Shown one piece after another: positions 1-8,957 of a stretch of 56,119 bases of DNA. This DNA is from Burkholderiales bacterium (GTDB lineage Bacteria; Pseudomonadota; Gammaproteobacteria; Burkholderiales; Burkholderiaceae), in contig JAMFSK010000147.1 of NCBI GenBank assembly GCA_026225235.1, positions 1 to 56,119 on the forward strand. The letters run 5' to 3'. Under the pieces are notes generated by a model that had not been told where the DNA came from, did not search any database, and saw only the letters and a program-made list of their open reading frames with translations. Within the stretch, counting starts at the first letter, position 1; each line of letters opens with the position of its first letter. A program made the translations under genes and the position numbers.

Positions 1-154
1 CAGCGACGAGACCCGACCCATGTGATTGAACGCACCTTGCCCGACGCATCGCCGGGAGGCCAGGCGGGGTTCACTGCTCAACCGAGTGCATAGACGGGCG
101 GTATTCGCACCGGCTCCATTTATCACCTGCGGGCATCTCGAGGAGGCATCCATC

Positions 155-508
155 GTGACAGTCGATAGCGGCAACACCAAGTGGGTCGTCGCGTGCACAA
201 CCGACGATATCGACGAAGAAGACGTACAACGTTTCGACCATGAGGGCGCGAGCTACGCGGTGTACCGGCTCTCTACCGGCTTCTACGCATCGTCGGGGTG
301 GTGTACACACGAGCAGGCGCATCTTGCCGATGGCTTCGTCCTGGGCGGCGAGATCGAGTGCCCACGACACCAGGGCCGCTTCGACATCATCAGTGGCAAG
401 GCGCTGAGTCCACCGGTCTGCGTAAAGCTGGAAACCTATCCGGTACGTGTTGACGGACATGAGGTGCTGCTCGGCTTGCCCGCCTTGGCCGCCAAGGATG
501 CCGCCTGA
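155..508 (+). CDS. MocE-like Rieske [2Fe-2S] ferredoxin
   Basis: A 117-residue soluble Rieske protein, the length of small electron-transfer ferredoxins that serve oxygenases (MocE/CarAc type). The cluster ligands are visible as Cys50-x-His52 and Cys69-x2-His72, separated by the acidic/glycine loop usual for Rieske folds. I chose the GTG at 155 because AGGAGG at 141-146 sits 8 nt upstream; the frame remains open further upstream to 26 but without a ribosome site. No oxygenase or reductase partner lies downstream, so partners must be upstream of the window or elsewhere. The gene converges on the LacI-type regulator at 532. MocE was named in rhizopine (inositol derivative) catabolism; that role here is only a possibility. 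Confidence 0.85.
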   Translation: MTVDSGNTKWVVACTTDDIDEEDVQRFDHEGASYAVYRLSTGFYASSGWCTHEQAHLADGFVLGGEIECPRHQGRFDIISGKALSPPVCVKLETYPVRVDGHEVLLGLPALAAKDAA

Positions 509-531
509 AGTCGCGGAGGAGGCACAGAGCC

Positions 532-1569
532 TCAGTCGGCCGGCGGCAGGTTCTCGCGCAGGATGACGGTGACCGGAATCGGCTGAGGCAGTGCGGTGTC
601 CGGCTCGCGATGGTAGTGCCGCAGGATTAGCTCGATCGAACGCGTGGCTTCGCCGACGGCGTTCTGATCGATGACGGCGTCGAGCGTGCCTTCAATCAGA
701 AGGCGTCGTGACACGTCGTTGAGTTCGTGGCCGATCAGAATGGTCGATTGCGCGCGCCCCATGGCCCGAAGCGCAGCGCCTACGCCTTCGTCGCCGACTG
801 AGATGTTGTAGATCCCGCGCAGATCCGGATACCGGGCAAATGCGTCACGCGTCAGGCGCTCGGTGCGCCCGGGCTGTTCGTGGCTCTCGACCGTTTCGAC
901 GATCTGACAGCGCGGGAAGCCGTGCCCAAGAACCGAACGGAAGCCGTCTTCGCGCTCCTCGTGACCGAGGAAGTCGCGCAGGCCGGTGATCACCAGCACC
1001 TTGCCCCCGGCATCGCCTAGAAATCGCCCCATCAACTCGGCGGCGACTCGGCCGGCGCCGCGATTGTCGATGCCGACGTAGGCGATACGGCCGGAATCTG
1101 GCAAGTCGCTGGCCAGGGTGACGATCGGGAGGGTGAGGCTCAGCTTGCGTAACGCCGCGCTGATGTCCGGATGCTCATACGCGACAACCACTAGCGCGTC
1201 TGCTTTCTGAGTCGAGCGGCTGATCGTATTGACTATGCAGGCGGGTTCGAGATTGTCGAAATAGCTGACGACGCAGGTGGCGCGTTGCGCCTCGAACGAC
1301 TTTTGGGCGAGCTCGAAACCGCGCTTCAGATTCAGGTAGTACGGCACGGCGGGCTGTTGCATCAGGATGGCGATGCGTAACCAGCGCGCGGGCACCGAGC
1401 CGAGCGCGCGGTCGAGCTTCAGCTTGCGGGCCCATTCGAGTACGCGTGCTTCCTTGTCCCGCGCGACCCCGCCCCGGCCGTTCAACACGCGGTCGACGGT
1501 CGCCTCGCTGACACCGGCGGCCTTGGCGACGTCCGCCATGCCTGTCTTGCGGCGAGCGGTGAGCGGCAT
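532..1569 (-). CDS. LacI-family transcriptional regulator
   Basis: A 345-residue repressor-type protein. The N-terminus carries the LacI helix-turn-helix (MADVAKAAGVSEATVDRVLN, residues about 11-30), followed by a periplasmic-binding-protein-like sugar-sensing domain (start MQQPAVPYYLNLKRGFELAQ, about residue 70) running to the C-terminus. The variant VDRVLNGRGGV in place of VSRVLNG is common in LacI members tied to inositol or pentose uptake. The start at 1569 gives the usual short leader before the HTH; the frame stays open to 1806 but that extension is arginine-rich and not family-like. A LacI-style palindrome lies about 220 bp upstream (1789-1806). Its target may be the genes left of the window, including the Rieske ferredoxin. 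Confidence 0.88.
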   Translation of the reverse strand: MPLTARRKTGMADVAKAAGVSEATVDRVLNGRGGVARDKEARVLEWARKLKLDRALGSVPARWLRIAILMQQPAVPYYLNLKRGFELAQKSFEAQRATCVVSYFDNLEPACIVNTISRSTQKADALVVVAYEHPDISAALRKLSLTLPIVTLASDLPDSGRIAYVGIDNRGAGRVAAELMGRFLGDAGGKVLVITGLRDFLGHEEREDGFRSVLGHGFPRCQIVETVESHEQPGRTERLTRDAFARYPDLRGIYNISVGDEGVGAALRAMGRAQSTILIGHELNDVSRRLLIEGTLDAVIDQNAVGEATRSIELILRHYHREPDTALPQPIPVTVILRENLPPAD

Positions 1570-1974
1570 GGGGAAAGGGATCGCGAACGATCGAGGGTGG
1601 TGGCGAGTGCATGATCGCATCAAGACGGGCGCGATATCAAGCGCAGCCTGTCGCGGACATAGGAGCGCGTCGACTCGAGCCGGCGGTCGGGGGGCAGGGG
1701 TAGCACATTTGCCGTTCTCGGAGAGAAAAACGAGACTTCGAGGCTGCCGGGTCTTGCCCAGCTTCCCTGCATGACATCGAGTAATATCGTGTCGGTCGAC
1801 CCACACAAAGTGACGACACGACTGATGTGGCGCCCGCAGTGGTCGTCGCCACGGCTAGCGCAAGTGCAGGGTGTCGCGTTGCCGGCATCGGCGTCCGATT
1901 GGGCCGCCGCGTCATTGCCGGTGTCATAGTGCGGATTTCATAGCGTGCCTTCCTGGCATTCGAAGGTGGGCGTT
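1570..1974. other. Intergenic region between the LacI regulator and polB
   Basis: About 400 bp divergent spacer. Apart from the 18-bp palindrome at 1789-1806 I see no gene, RNA or terminator. Short open frames here on both strands are arginine/proline-rich and have no ribosome sites. The region must hold the promoters of both the LacI-type gene and polB. Confidence 0.5.
1789..1806. promoter_or_regulatory. LacI-type operator candidate (18-bp palindrome)
   Basis: GTGTCGGTCGACCCACAC is an inverted repeat matching at 16 of 18 positions with a perfect GGTCGACC core and a central CG step, the arrangement bound by LacI/PurR family dimers. It lies between the LacI-type gene and polB. Autoregulation by the neighbouring repressor is an inference. 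Confidence 0.4.
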
Positions 1975-4347
1975 TTGACCGAGCTTCAACAAGGTTTTCT
2001 CCTTACCCGCCATTGGCGGGATACCGCGGCAGGGACCGAAGTCGACTTCTGGTTGGCGACAGACGACGGACCCCGGCACGTATGCCTGCGTCCGCAGCCT
2101 TCGGTGGCGTTTATTCCCGTCGAATTTCGTGAGCAAACGGAAGCGGTTCTGGGTTCCGCGCCTCAGGCGGAGCTGCGCCCCCTCCAACTCAAAGACTTCC
2201 GCCACCGCCCGGTGATGGGTCTGTATTGCAGGCAATATCGTCAACTGTCCACGCTCGAGAAGCGACTGCGACAGAGCGGTGTCGATGTCTATGAGGCCGA
2301 TATCTTTCCGCCTGATCGTTATTTGATGGAGCGCTTTATCACGGCGCCGGTCTGGTTCGGTGGCGAGGCGAAGGAGGGCGGCCTGATCCTGGACGGGGAA
2401 ATGAAACCCGCGCAGGGATACCGGCCCACGCTCAAGCTAGTGTCGCTCGACATCGAAACGAGCGCCAAAGGGGAGCTCTATTCGATCGCGCTTGAAGGTT
2501 GTGACCAGCGCCAGGTCTATATGTTGGGGCCTCGTCATGCCAACGGCGATGATGACGCTGTCGACTTCGACCTCGAATACTGCGAGAGCCGTGCCCAGCT
2601 GCTGCACCGGCTCAATGAATGGATGAGCCTCCACGATCCCGACGCCATCATCGGATGGAACGTCGTGCAATTCGACTTGCGCATCCTGCATCAACATTCG
2701 CAGGAGTACGGCGTGCCCTTGCGTCTTGGTCGTGATGGCGGGGTGATGGAATGGCGCGAGCATGGTGTCCGGCAAGGCCATTTCTTTGCCTCGGCAGCGG
2801 GAAGGCTGATTATCGACGGCATCGAAGCCCTCAAGTCTGCGACCTGGAGTTTTGCGTCGTTCAGTCTGCAGTATGTCGCGCAGAGCGTCCTGGGCGAAGG
2901 TAAGGCCATCGACGATCCCTATCAACGGATGGACGAGATTCAGCGTCGCTTCGATGAGGACAAGCCGGCGCTCGCCCGCTATAACCTCAAAGACTGCGAG
3001 CTCGTGACACGTATTTTCGCCAAGACGGAATTGCTGACTTTCCTGCTTGAGCGGGCGACCGTTACGGGTCTCGCCGCCGATCGCAGTGGCGGATCGGTGG
3101 CAGCGTTCACCCATCTGTACATGCCTCTGATGCACAGACAGGGTTTCGTGGCGCCCAATGTCAACGATGTGGCGGCTGAGTCGAGCCCCGGCGGTTTCGT
3201 GATGGACTCGCGCCCGGGTCTGTATGACTCCGTGCTCGTACTCGACTACAAGAGTCTGTATCCGTCGATTATTCGCACTTTTCTGATCGACCCCGTGGGT
3301 CTCGTGGCCGGGATGGCCGACCCTGACGCGACGCAAACCGTGCCCGGGTTTATCGGTGCGCAGTTCTCACGGACGCAGCATTGCTTGCCCGCCATGGTGA
3401 GCCAGGTTTGGGAAGGACGGGAGACAGCCAAGCGCGACAAGAACAAGCCGCTGTCTCAGGCTTTGAAGATCATCATGAATTCGTTTTACGGTGTGCTGGG
3501 AGCGAGCGGTTGTCGCTTCTTCGATCCGCGGCTGGCATCGTCGATCACGCTACGTGGCCACGAGATCATGCACAGGACGCGCGCACTGATCGAAGCACAA
3601 GGTTACGAGGTCATCTACGGCGATACGGATTCGACATTCGTCTGGCTGAAGCGGGCGCATGCCGAGGAAGACGCTGCACAGATCGGCAAGTCTCTTGTCG
3701 AGCATATCAACGCGTGGTGGCGAGCGAATCTGCTTGAGCAGTTCGGCCTGACGAGTGCGCTTGAATTGCAGTTCGAAACCCACTACTCGCGCTTCTTTAT
3801 GCCGACTGTGCGGGGGACGGAAGAGGGCAGCAAGAAGCGTTATGCAGGCTTCGTGCTCAAGGCCGACGGGACCGAAGACGTGGTCTACAAGGGACTTGAA
3901 ACCGTGCGTACCGACTGGACGCCGCTCGCGCAAAAATTTCAGCAGGAGTTGTATCTGCGAATTTTCAAGAAGCAGGCGTACCAGGACTACATCCATGATT
4001 TTGTGCGTCGCACCCTCGACGGCGAATACAACGAACTGCTCATTTACCGCAAGCGGCTCCGACGACCGCTCGGCGACTATCAGCGCAACGTTCCTCCGCA
4101 TGTGAGAGCGGCACGCACTGCCGATGAGTTCAATCGCAAGCTGGGTCGTCCGCTTCAGTATCAAACCGGTGGTTGGATCAGCTATGTCATGACGACGACC
4201 GGACCCGAGCCGCTCGAGACGTGGCGCTCTGAAATCGACTACGAGCACTACCTTACCCGTCAATTGCAGCCTGTCGCCGATGCGATTCTTCCTCTGCTCC
4301 AGGACAATTTCGAAACCTTCATGACCGGGCAGAAGCAGCTGTTCTAG
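1975..4347 (+). CDS. polB: DNA polymerase II (family B)
   Basis: Family B DNA polymerase of about 790 residues (E. coli Pol II is 783), an SOS-associated repair and translesion polymerase with proofreading. The N-terminal sequence [27 protein letters not shown] is laid out like E. coli Pol II. Exonuclease motifs: DIETS near residue 160 (Exo I), NVVQFDLRI (Exo II) and YNLKDCE (Exo III). Polymerase motifs: [10 protein letters not shown] near 423 (A), NSFYG near 500 (B) and YGDTDS near 548 (C), all with their metal-binding aspartates. The frame is open from GTG 1945; TTG 1975 is preferred because GAAGG at 1962-1966 is correctly spaced and the protein then begins where Pol II normally does. No LexA box was recognised upstream. 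The gene is monocistronic. Confidence 0.93.
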   Translation: MTELQQGFLLTRHWRDTAAGTEVDFWLATDDGPRHVCLRPQPSVAFIPVEFREQTEAVLGSAPQAELRPLQLKDFRHRPVMGLYCRQYRQLSTLEKRLRQSGVDVYEADIFPPDRYLMERFITAPVWFGGEAKEGGLILDGEMKPAQGYRPTLKLVSLDIETSAKGELYSIALEGCDQRQVYMLGPRHANGDDDAVDFDLEYCESRAQLLHRLNEWMSLHDPDAIIGWNVVQFDLRILHQHSQEYGVPLRLGRDGGVMEWREHGVRQGHFFASAAGRLIIDGIEALKSATWSFASFSLQYVAQSVLGEGKAIDDPYQRMDEIQRRFDEDKPALARYNLKDCELVTRIFAKTELLTFLLERATVTGLAADRSGGSVAAFTHLYMPLMHRQGFVAPNVNDVAAESSPGGFVMDSRPGLYDSVLVLDYKSLYPSIIRTFLIDPVGLVAGMADPDATQTVPGFIGAQFSRTQHCLPAMVSQVWEGRETAKRDKNKPLSQALKIIMNSFYGVLGASGCRFFDPRLASSITLRGHEIMHRTRALIEAQGYEVIYGDTDSTFVWLKRAHAEEDAAQIGKSLVEHINAWWRANLLEQFGLTSALELQFETHYSRFFMPTVRGTEEGSKKRYAGFVLKADGTEDVVYKGLETVRTDWTPLAQKFQQELYLRIFKKQAYQDYIHDFVRRTLDGEYNELLIYRKRLRRPLGDYQRNVPPHVRAARTADEFNRKLGRPLQYQTGGWISYVMTTTGPEPLETWRSEIDYEHYLTRQLQPVADAILPLLQDNFETFMTGQKQLF

Positions 4348-4551
4348 TCGATATCGTGGGGCTTTTCGATGCAATGTTTTGTATCCGGGAACCGACCGGA
4401 TACATTAAGACACACGCCGATGCGCGACCATCGGACAGACAGCCCGCACGGTGGCGATCTCTCGCGCTGGATTGCCCTATGGGCAGGACACATTCGAGAT
4501 ACAAACGCACCTTACTCTCGCCATTGAAGTTCACCTCACCAGGAGAAGAGA

Positions 4552-5601
4552 ATGTCTGAAAAGATCGATACACGTCGTCGTCGTTTTCTGGGGACAGCGG
4601 CCGTTAGCCTGAGCGCTGCCGAATGGGCCTTGTCGGAACTCGCTCGCGCACAATCGAGCGCGAACGCGTCGGTTTCGAACGCGACGGGCGCATCGTCCAA
4701 CGCCTCATTTGACACCATCAAGCAGGTCGATGCCGGCGTCTTGAACGTGGGCTACGTCGAACTGGGCCCGCACGATGGGCCGGTGGTCGTCCTGTTGCAT
4801 GGCTGGCCCTACGACATTCACGCCTTCGTTGAGGTGGCTCCGTTGCTTGCATCCGCGGGGTATCGAGTCATCATTCCGCATACGCGTGGTCATGGCACCA
4901 CCCGTTTTCTTTCCGACAGTACCATGCGCAATGGCCAGCAATCGGTCGTGGCGCTGGACACCATCGCCTTGATGGACGCGCTCAATATCCGCAAGGCCAT
5001 TCTCGGGGGCTTCGACTGGGGCGCACGGACGGCATGCGTGATTGCGGCGCTCTGGCCGGAGCGTTGCAAGGCCATCGTCTCGGTGAGTGGCTATCTGGTG
5101 GCGAATGCGGCGACCGGCGGTCACCCGTTGCCGCCCAAGGCCGAGCATGACTGGTGGTACCAGTTCTATTTCGCTACCGAACGGGGTCGTGAGGGTTACG
5201 AGGCCTATCGGCACGATTTTGCGAAACTCATTTGGGAGACCGCTTCACCGAAGTGGAACTTCGATACGGCCACGTTCGAACGAAGTGCCGCTTCGCTCAA
5301 CAATCCGGATCACGTCAGCATCGTCATTCATAACTATCGTTGGCGAATGGGCCTGGCTGCGGGCGATCCGAAATACGACGATCTGGAAAAGCGCCTTGGC
5401 CAGGCCCCCGTGATTACCGTGCCGGCCATCACGATGGAAGGCGATGCCAACGGCGCACCGCATCCGGAACCCGCGGCCTATCGGCAGAAATTCTCAGGCA
5501 GGTATACCCATAGGAACATCGAGGGCGGCATTGGTCACGACCTGCCACAGGAAGCGCCGAAGGCCTTTGCTGACGCGATCATCGAAGTCGCAAGTTATTG
5601 A
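4552..5601 (+). CDS. Tat-exported alpha/beta hydrolase, epoxide hydrolase-like
   Basis: A 349-residue protein starting with a twin-arginine signal (TRRRRFLGTAAV, residues 7-18) and a probable cleavage site at ARA-Q (31-34), followed by a serine/alanine-rich linker. The alpha/beta hydrolase core has HGWP (83-86, oxyanion hole), GGFDWGA with Asp155 at the nucleophile elbow instead of serine, and His329 in GGIGHD. An aspartate nucleophile with HGWP is typical of soluble epoxide hydrolases and haloalkane dehalogenases. AGGAGAAG lies just ahead of the ATG at 4552. It stands alone between polB and small exported proteins. Periplasmic hydrolysis of an epoxide or related electrophile is the best guess; the substrate is unknown. 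Confidence 0.85.
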   Translation: MSEKIDTRRRRFLGTAAVSLSAAEWALSELARAQSSANASVSNATGASSNASFDTIKQVDAGVLNVGYVELGPHDGPVVVLLHGWPYDIHAFVEVAPLLASAGYRVIIPHTRGHGTTRFLSDSTMRNGQQSVVALDTIALMDALNIRKAILGGFDWGARTACVIAALWPERCKAIVSVSGYLVANAATGGHPLPPKAEHDWWYQFYFATERGREGYEAYRHDFAKLIWETASPKWNFDTATFERSAASLNNPDHVSIVIHNYRWRMGLAAGDPKYDDLEKRLGQAPVITVPAITMEGDANGAPHPEPAAYRQKFSGRYTHRNIEGGIGHDLPQEAPKAFADAIIEVASY

Positions 5602-5714
5602 GCCCCACCAGTCCGCGCGAACACATGCCTAATTCTCTGCTCATTCTGCGTTGCCACAATGCAGTCATTCGATGCCGCTAACGAGCTGGCATCGAGTGAC
5701 AAGGAGAACAAGAG

Positions 5715-5990
5715 ATGAAAGCCATTCGCCATTTGATAGTCGCTTCTGCCCTCGGCGCAGGTTTCGTGAGCGCCGCCGAAGCACACGTCTTCGTCGGTGT
5801 GGGTTTTGCCGCGCCGGTGGTTCCCGTCGTGCCAGTCTACGTGCCGCCGCCGGTCTATGCTCCTGCGCCTGTCTATTACGCGCCGCCTCCGCCGATTTAC
5901 CGGGTGCCCGTCGCAATAGGGTACTACGGTCACCCGCATTATTACGGATGCTGGCACTACGGGTATGGCCACGGGTACTGGCGTCAGTGA
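5715..5990 (+). CDS. Small exported Pro/Tyr/Val-rich protein
   Basis: A 91-residue protein with an N-terminal signal peptide (MKAIRHLIVASALGAGFVSAAEA, cleavage near residue 23), then a low-complexity tract of repeated PVY/PPPVY/APAPVYY units and a Gly/His/Tyr/Trp-rich end (GYGHGYWRQ). AAGGAG at 5701-5706 precedes the ATG. Similar short periplasmic or surface proteins are common in Burkholderiaceae but have no assigned function. It is followed by another small exported protein and then the two-component system. Confidence 0.7.
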   Translation: MKAIRHLIVASALGAGFVSAAEAHVFVGVGFAAPVVPVVPVYVPPPVYAPAPVYYAPPPPIYRVPVAIGYYGHPHYYGCWHYGYGHGYWRQ

Positions 5991-6072
5991 ACTGCCGACC
6001 CCGACCCACATCGCCCCTCGTGCAGGGACATTGCCCAGATCAGAACGTCAAATATCAAGAGAAATATCAATC

Positions 6073-6348
6073 ATGAAACATCGTCAATTGACTGTCGTCG
6101 CCGCCGCCGCGCTGGCCTTTTCCCTCGTATCGGGTTGTGCCGTCGCAGACGATGGCTATGGTTACTATATGAGCCGTCACCCCAATATCGAGGCGGCGGA
6201 CTTCAATGCAGAGCAGGCTATCGAACGGATGCGCGCCGCCCAGCGAGCCAATGGTTTCGATATGGGTGGACATGCAGGGCGGGCAATCGGCCTGTTGCAG
6301 GAGGCGCGTGCCGAGATGCAGGCTTCGGCCGAGGCCGCTACGCGTTGA
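6073..6348 (+). CDS. Small putative lipoprotein
   Basis: A 91-residue protein with a lipoprotein signal: charged MKHRQ, hydrophobic stretch, and lipobox LVSGC with Cys22 as the expected lipidated residue. The mature part is alanine/glutamate-rich and likely helical (EQAIERMRAAQRA, ARAEMQASAEAA). The ATG at 6073 is chosen because it gives a complete signal peptide; the frame is open to 5965 but that extension overlaps the upstream gene. It lies 82 bp after the preceding small exported protein and may be cotranscribed with it. Function unknown. Confidence 0.65.
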   Translation: MKHRQLTVVAAAALAFSLVSGCAVADDGYGYYMSRHPNIEAADFNAEQAIERMRAAQRANGFDMGGHAGRAIGLLQEARAEMQASAEAATR

Positions 6349-6455
6349 GCGCGTCGGGGTTTCAGCGAGCGGGGCCTGCGATGCGATTGGCTTGCGCTGG
6401 TGTGCAAGCCGGGACTGGATGGACGGGGTCGGAATGAAGACGGCATGCCACTGTT

Positions 6456-7139
6456 TCATGAGGCGTGCCCCTTCGCGGCATCGCCGAGCATGACGGTCCA
6501 GCCGAGGCCACGCACATTGCGGATCACCGAGGCCCCGAACTTCTTGCGCACGGAATGGATCAGGACATCGACTGCGTTACTTTCGACTTCTTTGCCCCAG
6601 CCGTACAGTTTGTCTTCAAGCTGTTCGCGCGACAGAATCGTGCCGGGACGTTCGAAAAACGCCAGCATCAAAGCGAATTCGCGCGCGGATAGAACCGTCG
6701 TGGCGCCGTCGCAGGTCAATGTGCGTTTATCGAGATCGAGACAGAGCGACTCATCGCCGAGGCGTGACGACGCGTAGCCGGCTTTGCGCCTCAGCACGGC
6801 GCGGATGCGCGCGAGCAATTCAGGAACTTCGAAGGGTTTGAGCAGATAGTCGTCTGCGCCGACATCCAGGCCCTGTACCCGCGAATCGAGATCGTCGCGT
6901 GCAGTCAGGATTAACACAGGCACCGTATTTCCGGCGGCGCGCGCGGCCTTCAAGAGTTCGACTCCGCTCATTCCGGGCAAGCCGAGATCCAGGAGCACAA
7001 CGGTATAGTCGGTGGCCGCTAGCGCATCGCGCCCTGCGATGCCGTCTCTGACCCAGTCGACGCTGTAGTCCGCGTCCTGGAGTGCCCGCAATAGACTTTG
7101 GCCAATCTGCAGGTCGTCTTCAACGAGGAGCGTTCTCAT
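6456..7139 (-). CDS. OmpR/PhoB-family response regulator
   Basis: A 227-residue two-component regulator. The receiver domain has the acidic pair in VEDD (6-9), phospho-acceptor Asp51 in LLDLGLPG and the conserved Lys in LLKPF near 101. The C-terminal winged helix includes LSAREFALMLAF and the recognition region ESNAVDVLIHSVRKKFG. The start at 7139 is the only one giving a standard receiver N-terminus. The partner sensor kinase is divergent across 193 bp. The sequence resembles the QseB/PmrA/TctD group, which respond to cations, peptides or organic acids; the signal here is not evident. Confidence 0.92.
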   Translation of the reverse strand: MRTLLVEDDLQIGQSLLRALQDADYSVDWVRDGIAGRDALAATDYTVVLLDLGLPGMSGVELLKAARAAGNTVPVLILTARDDLDSRVQGLDVGADDYLLKPFEVPELLARIRAVLRRKAGYASSRLGDESLCLDLDKRTLTCDGATTVLSAREFALMLAFFERPGTILSREQLEDKLYGWGKEVESNAVDVLIHSVRKKFGASVIRNVRGLGWTVMLGDAAKGHAS

Positions 7140-7332
7140 GATTGTCCTGTCGGCAACAAAGGGGCCTCTGGCGCATAGCGCGACGATTGCAGCAGGGCAA
7201 TCGTAAGCGAGCGATAGAATGATAACCGACGAGGGCGCCTCGGCCGTGTTCGCCTGTACAGGCTGGTCGGCGGCGATGGGGCGGTTGCATGTAGGTGAAG
7301 CCAAACCTGACTTTCGACCTATTCGAAACCAC

Positions 7333-8664
7333 ATGTTTAAACACGGATCGCTTGGCACCCGCTTGGTCTTCGCGCTGACGATGGTCGTTGTCGCGGTGGG
7401 TGTGATTCACGCGGCTGGCTCCTACGCGCTGGCCAGCGGCTCGACCCGGGCACTGCTCGACACGCGTCTTAGCGACGTCGCCATCCGTTTTTCGGCGGGG
7501 CTTGCTGACATCATCCTGCCGACGCCCGCGCCGGGTGTGCAGCGGCCGCAGGATCTCGAAATCCAGGTCTGGACCGGTGGCGAAGTTAATCCATCGCGTG
7601 TGACCGATCCTGCGATTCGCTTTAACCGCGAGGCGCCGCCAGGGTTTTCCGAGCAGCGTGCCGGAGACGACGTGTGGCGCGTTTTCACAATTCACGGTCC
7701 GAACCGGATTATTGAAGTCGGGCAGCGCATGCAAATTCGCGATGCGGTGGTGCGGGATGCCGCGCTGACGACGCTCTGGCCGACGATATTGTTGATGCCG
7801 TTGATGTGGATCGCGGTCATCGTCGTTGTCCGCATGACGGTGAGGCAGGTCGATCGGCTTGCGGACAAAGTGAAAGCGCTCGACGTGAACCGCCTTGAGA
7901 CCCTTTCGACATGCGACGTGCCGGCGGATTTGCTGCCATTCGTCGAGTCGATCAATGCGTTGGTGGCGCGTCTGGGTCAGATGATCCAATCAGAGAAGAC
8001 CTTTATCGCCGATGCCGCGCATGAGTTGCGCTCACCGATCACGGCATTGCAATTGCAGGCCGAGAATCTGCGGCACTCCATCTACCCGGAAAATATCGAG
8101 CGATTCGAAGAACTCCGTGGGGGGATCATCCGAAGCGCTTATCTGGTTCAACAGATGCTGCATCTCGCTCGGGCAGATACTCGGGTCGAAGCGCGACAGC
8201 TCGAAGACGTAGATGTGCGGGAAGTGGTGACCGAGGTGGTTGCCGATCATCTGCCGATCGCCATGGCGCGCAATATCGATTTAGGCGTCGAGCAGATCGA
8301 CCCGGCTGTCGTGCGCGCGGCGCGAACGGACGTCAAGATCGTGGTCAAGAACCTGGTCGAGAACGCGCTGCGTTACAGCGCGGTGGGTAGCGTCGTCGAT
8401 CTTCGCGTGAAGGTTAGTGGCGACAGGGTATGTATCGAAGTGACCGATGAGGGGCCAGGCATTGCACCTGAGCTGCAGGAACGCGTATTCGAACGCTTTG
8501 TGCGAGTCGGCTCGGCGGAAATCGAAGGAACTGGCCTCGGACTCGCTATTGTGCGCGCGACATTGGCGAAATATGGCGGCCACGCGCGCGTGGGTAGCCG
8601 AAGCGATGGCCGCTCAGGGCTTGTTGCACGCGCCGAGCTTCCTTTGGCGCGCGCAACCCTTTGA
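7333..8664 (+). CDS. Sensor histidine kinase, partner of the divergent response regulator
   Basis: About 443 residues. One membrane helix near residues 10-32, a periplasmic stretch of roughly 110 residues, a second helix (TILLMPLMWIAVIVVV), then a linker, the dimerisation helix with phospho-acceptor His230 in AAHELRSPI, N-box VVKNLVENALRYS, G1 box TDEGPGIAPE and G2 box GTGLGLAIV. This is the QseC-like architecture. The ATG at 7333 puts the first helix at the usual place; an in-frame ATG at 7219 would add a poorly conserved leader, and neither has a strong ribosome site. Pairing with the OmpR-type regulator at 6456-7139 follows from the divergent arrangement. Confidence 0.88.
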   Translation: MFKHGSLGTRLVFALTMVVVAVGVIHAAGSYALASGSTRALLDTRLSDVAIRFSAGLADIILPTPAPGVQRPQDLEIQVWTGGEVNPSRVTDPAIRFNREAPPGFSEQRAGDDVWRVFTIHGPNRIIEVGQRMQIRDAVVRDAALTTLWPTILLMPLMWIAVIVVVRMTVRQVDRLADKVKALDVNRLETLSTCDVPADLLPFVESINALVARLGQMIQSEKTFIADAAHELRSPITALQLQAENLRHSIYPENIERFEELRGGIIRSAYLVQQMLHLARADTRVEARQLEDVDVREVVTEVVADHLPIAMARNIDLGVEQIDPAVVRAARTDVKIVVKNLVENALRYSAVGSVVDLRVKVSGDRVCIEVTDEGPGIAPELQERVFERFVRVGSAEIEGTGLGLAIVRATLAKYGGHARVGSRSDGRSGLVARAELPLARATL

Positions 8665-8680
8665 ATCCCCGTCCAAACGT

Positions 8681-8824
8681 TCACCAGCACCATGCCATGG
8701 CGAGAAAGCAATAGGGTAAAAACTCTTCGTCTGACAGCATTGCCGGTTGCTCAGGTGCTGGCTCGTCGTTACGCAGCTGGGTGGTGTCGTGGGTTGAGAT
8801 GGAGTCTGCGGTCTGGGTATCCAT
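8681..8824 (-). CDS. Hypothetical 47-residue peptide with aromatic/Cys-rich tail
   Basis: A short open frame below the usual 60-codon cut-off. It starts ATG at 8824 with GAGGA about 12 nt upstream and ends TGA at 8681. The N-terminal two thirds are polar and acidic, rich in Thr, Asp, Gln and Pro; the C-terminal end is hydrophobic and reads SDEEFLPYCFLAMAWCW, with two Cys and two Trp. A polar leader-like part and a compact hydrophobic, cysteine-containing tail is the layout of precursor peptides, but no maturation enzyme lies nearby. It sits 133 bp downstream of, and on the same strand as, the GNAT gene at 8958. It may also be an unremarkable small protein or non-coding. Confidence 0.35.
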   Translation of the reverse strand: MDTQTADSISTHDTTQLRNDEPAPEQPAMLSDEEFLPYCFLAMAWCW

Positions 8825-8928
8825 GATGCCAATCCTCGTCGATCATGCGCCGTATCTGCGGAGAACCTTTCGGAACTTCCGTACGGCACAGAGGCATCTT
8901 GATCGTTGAGAATGAGCGGTGAATTAGC

Positions 8929-8946
8929 TAGGCAAAAGCATGCCTA
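8929..8946. other. Short inverted repeat between GNAT gene and small peptide gene
   Basis: TAGGCA (8929-8934) and TGCCTA (8941-8946) form a perfect 6-bp stem with a 6-nt loop just downstream of the GNAT stop. There is no T-run, so it would be at best a weak terminator or transcript-stability hairpin. Confidence 0.3.
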
Positions 8947-8957
8947 TATGGGGAGCC

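Noticed and set aside
514..533. GAGGC/GCCTC 5-bp hairpin between Rieske and LacI genes
   Set aside because: Too short and lacking a U-tract to call a terminator.
2437..3336. 299-codon frame opposite polB
   Set aside because: Antisense shadow of polB with no family features.
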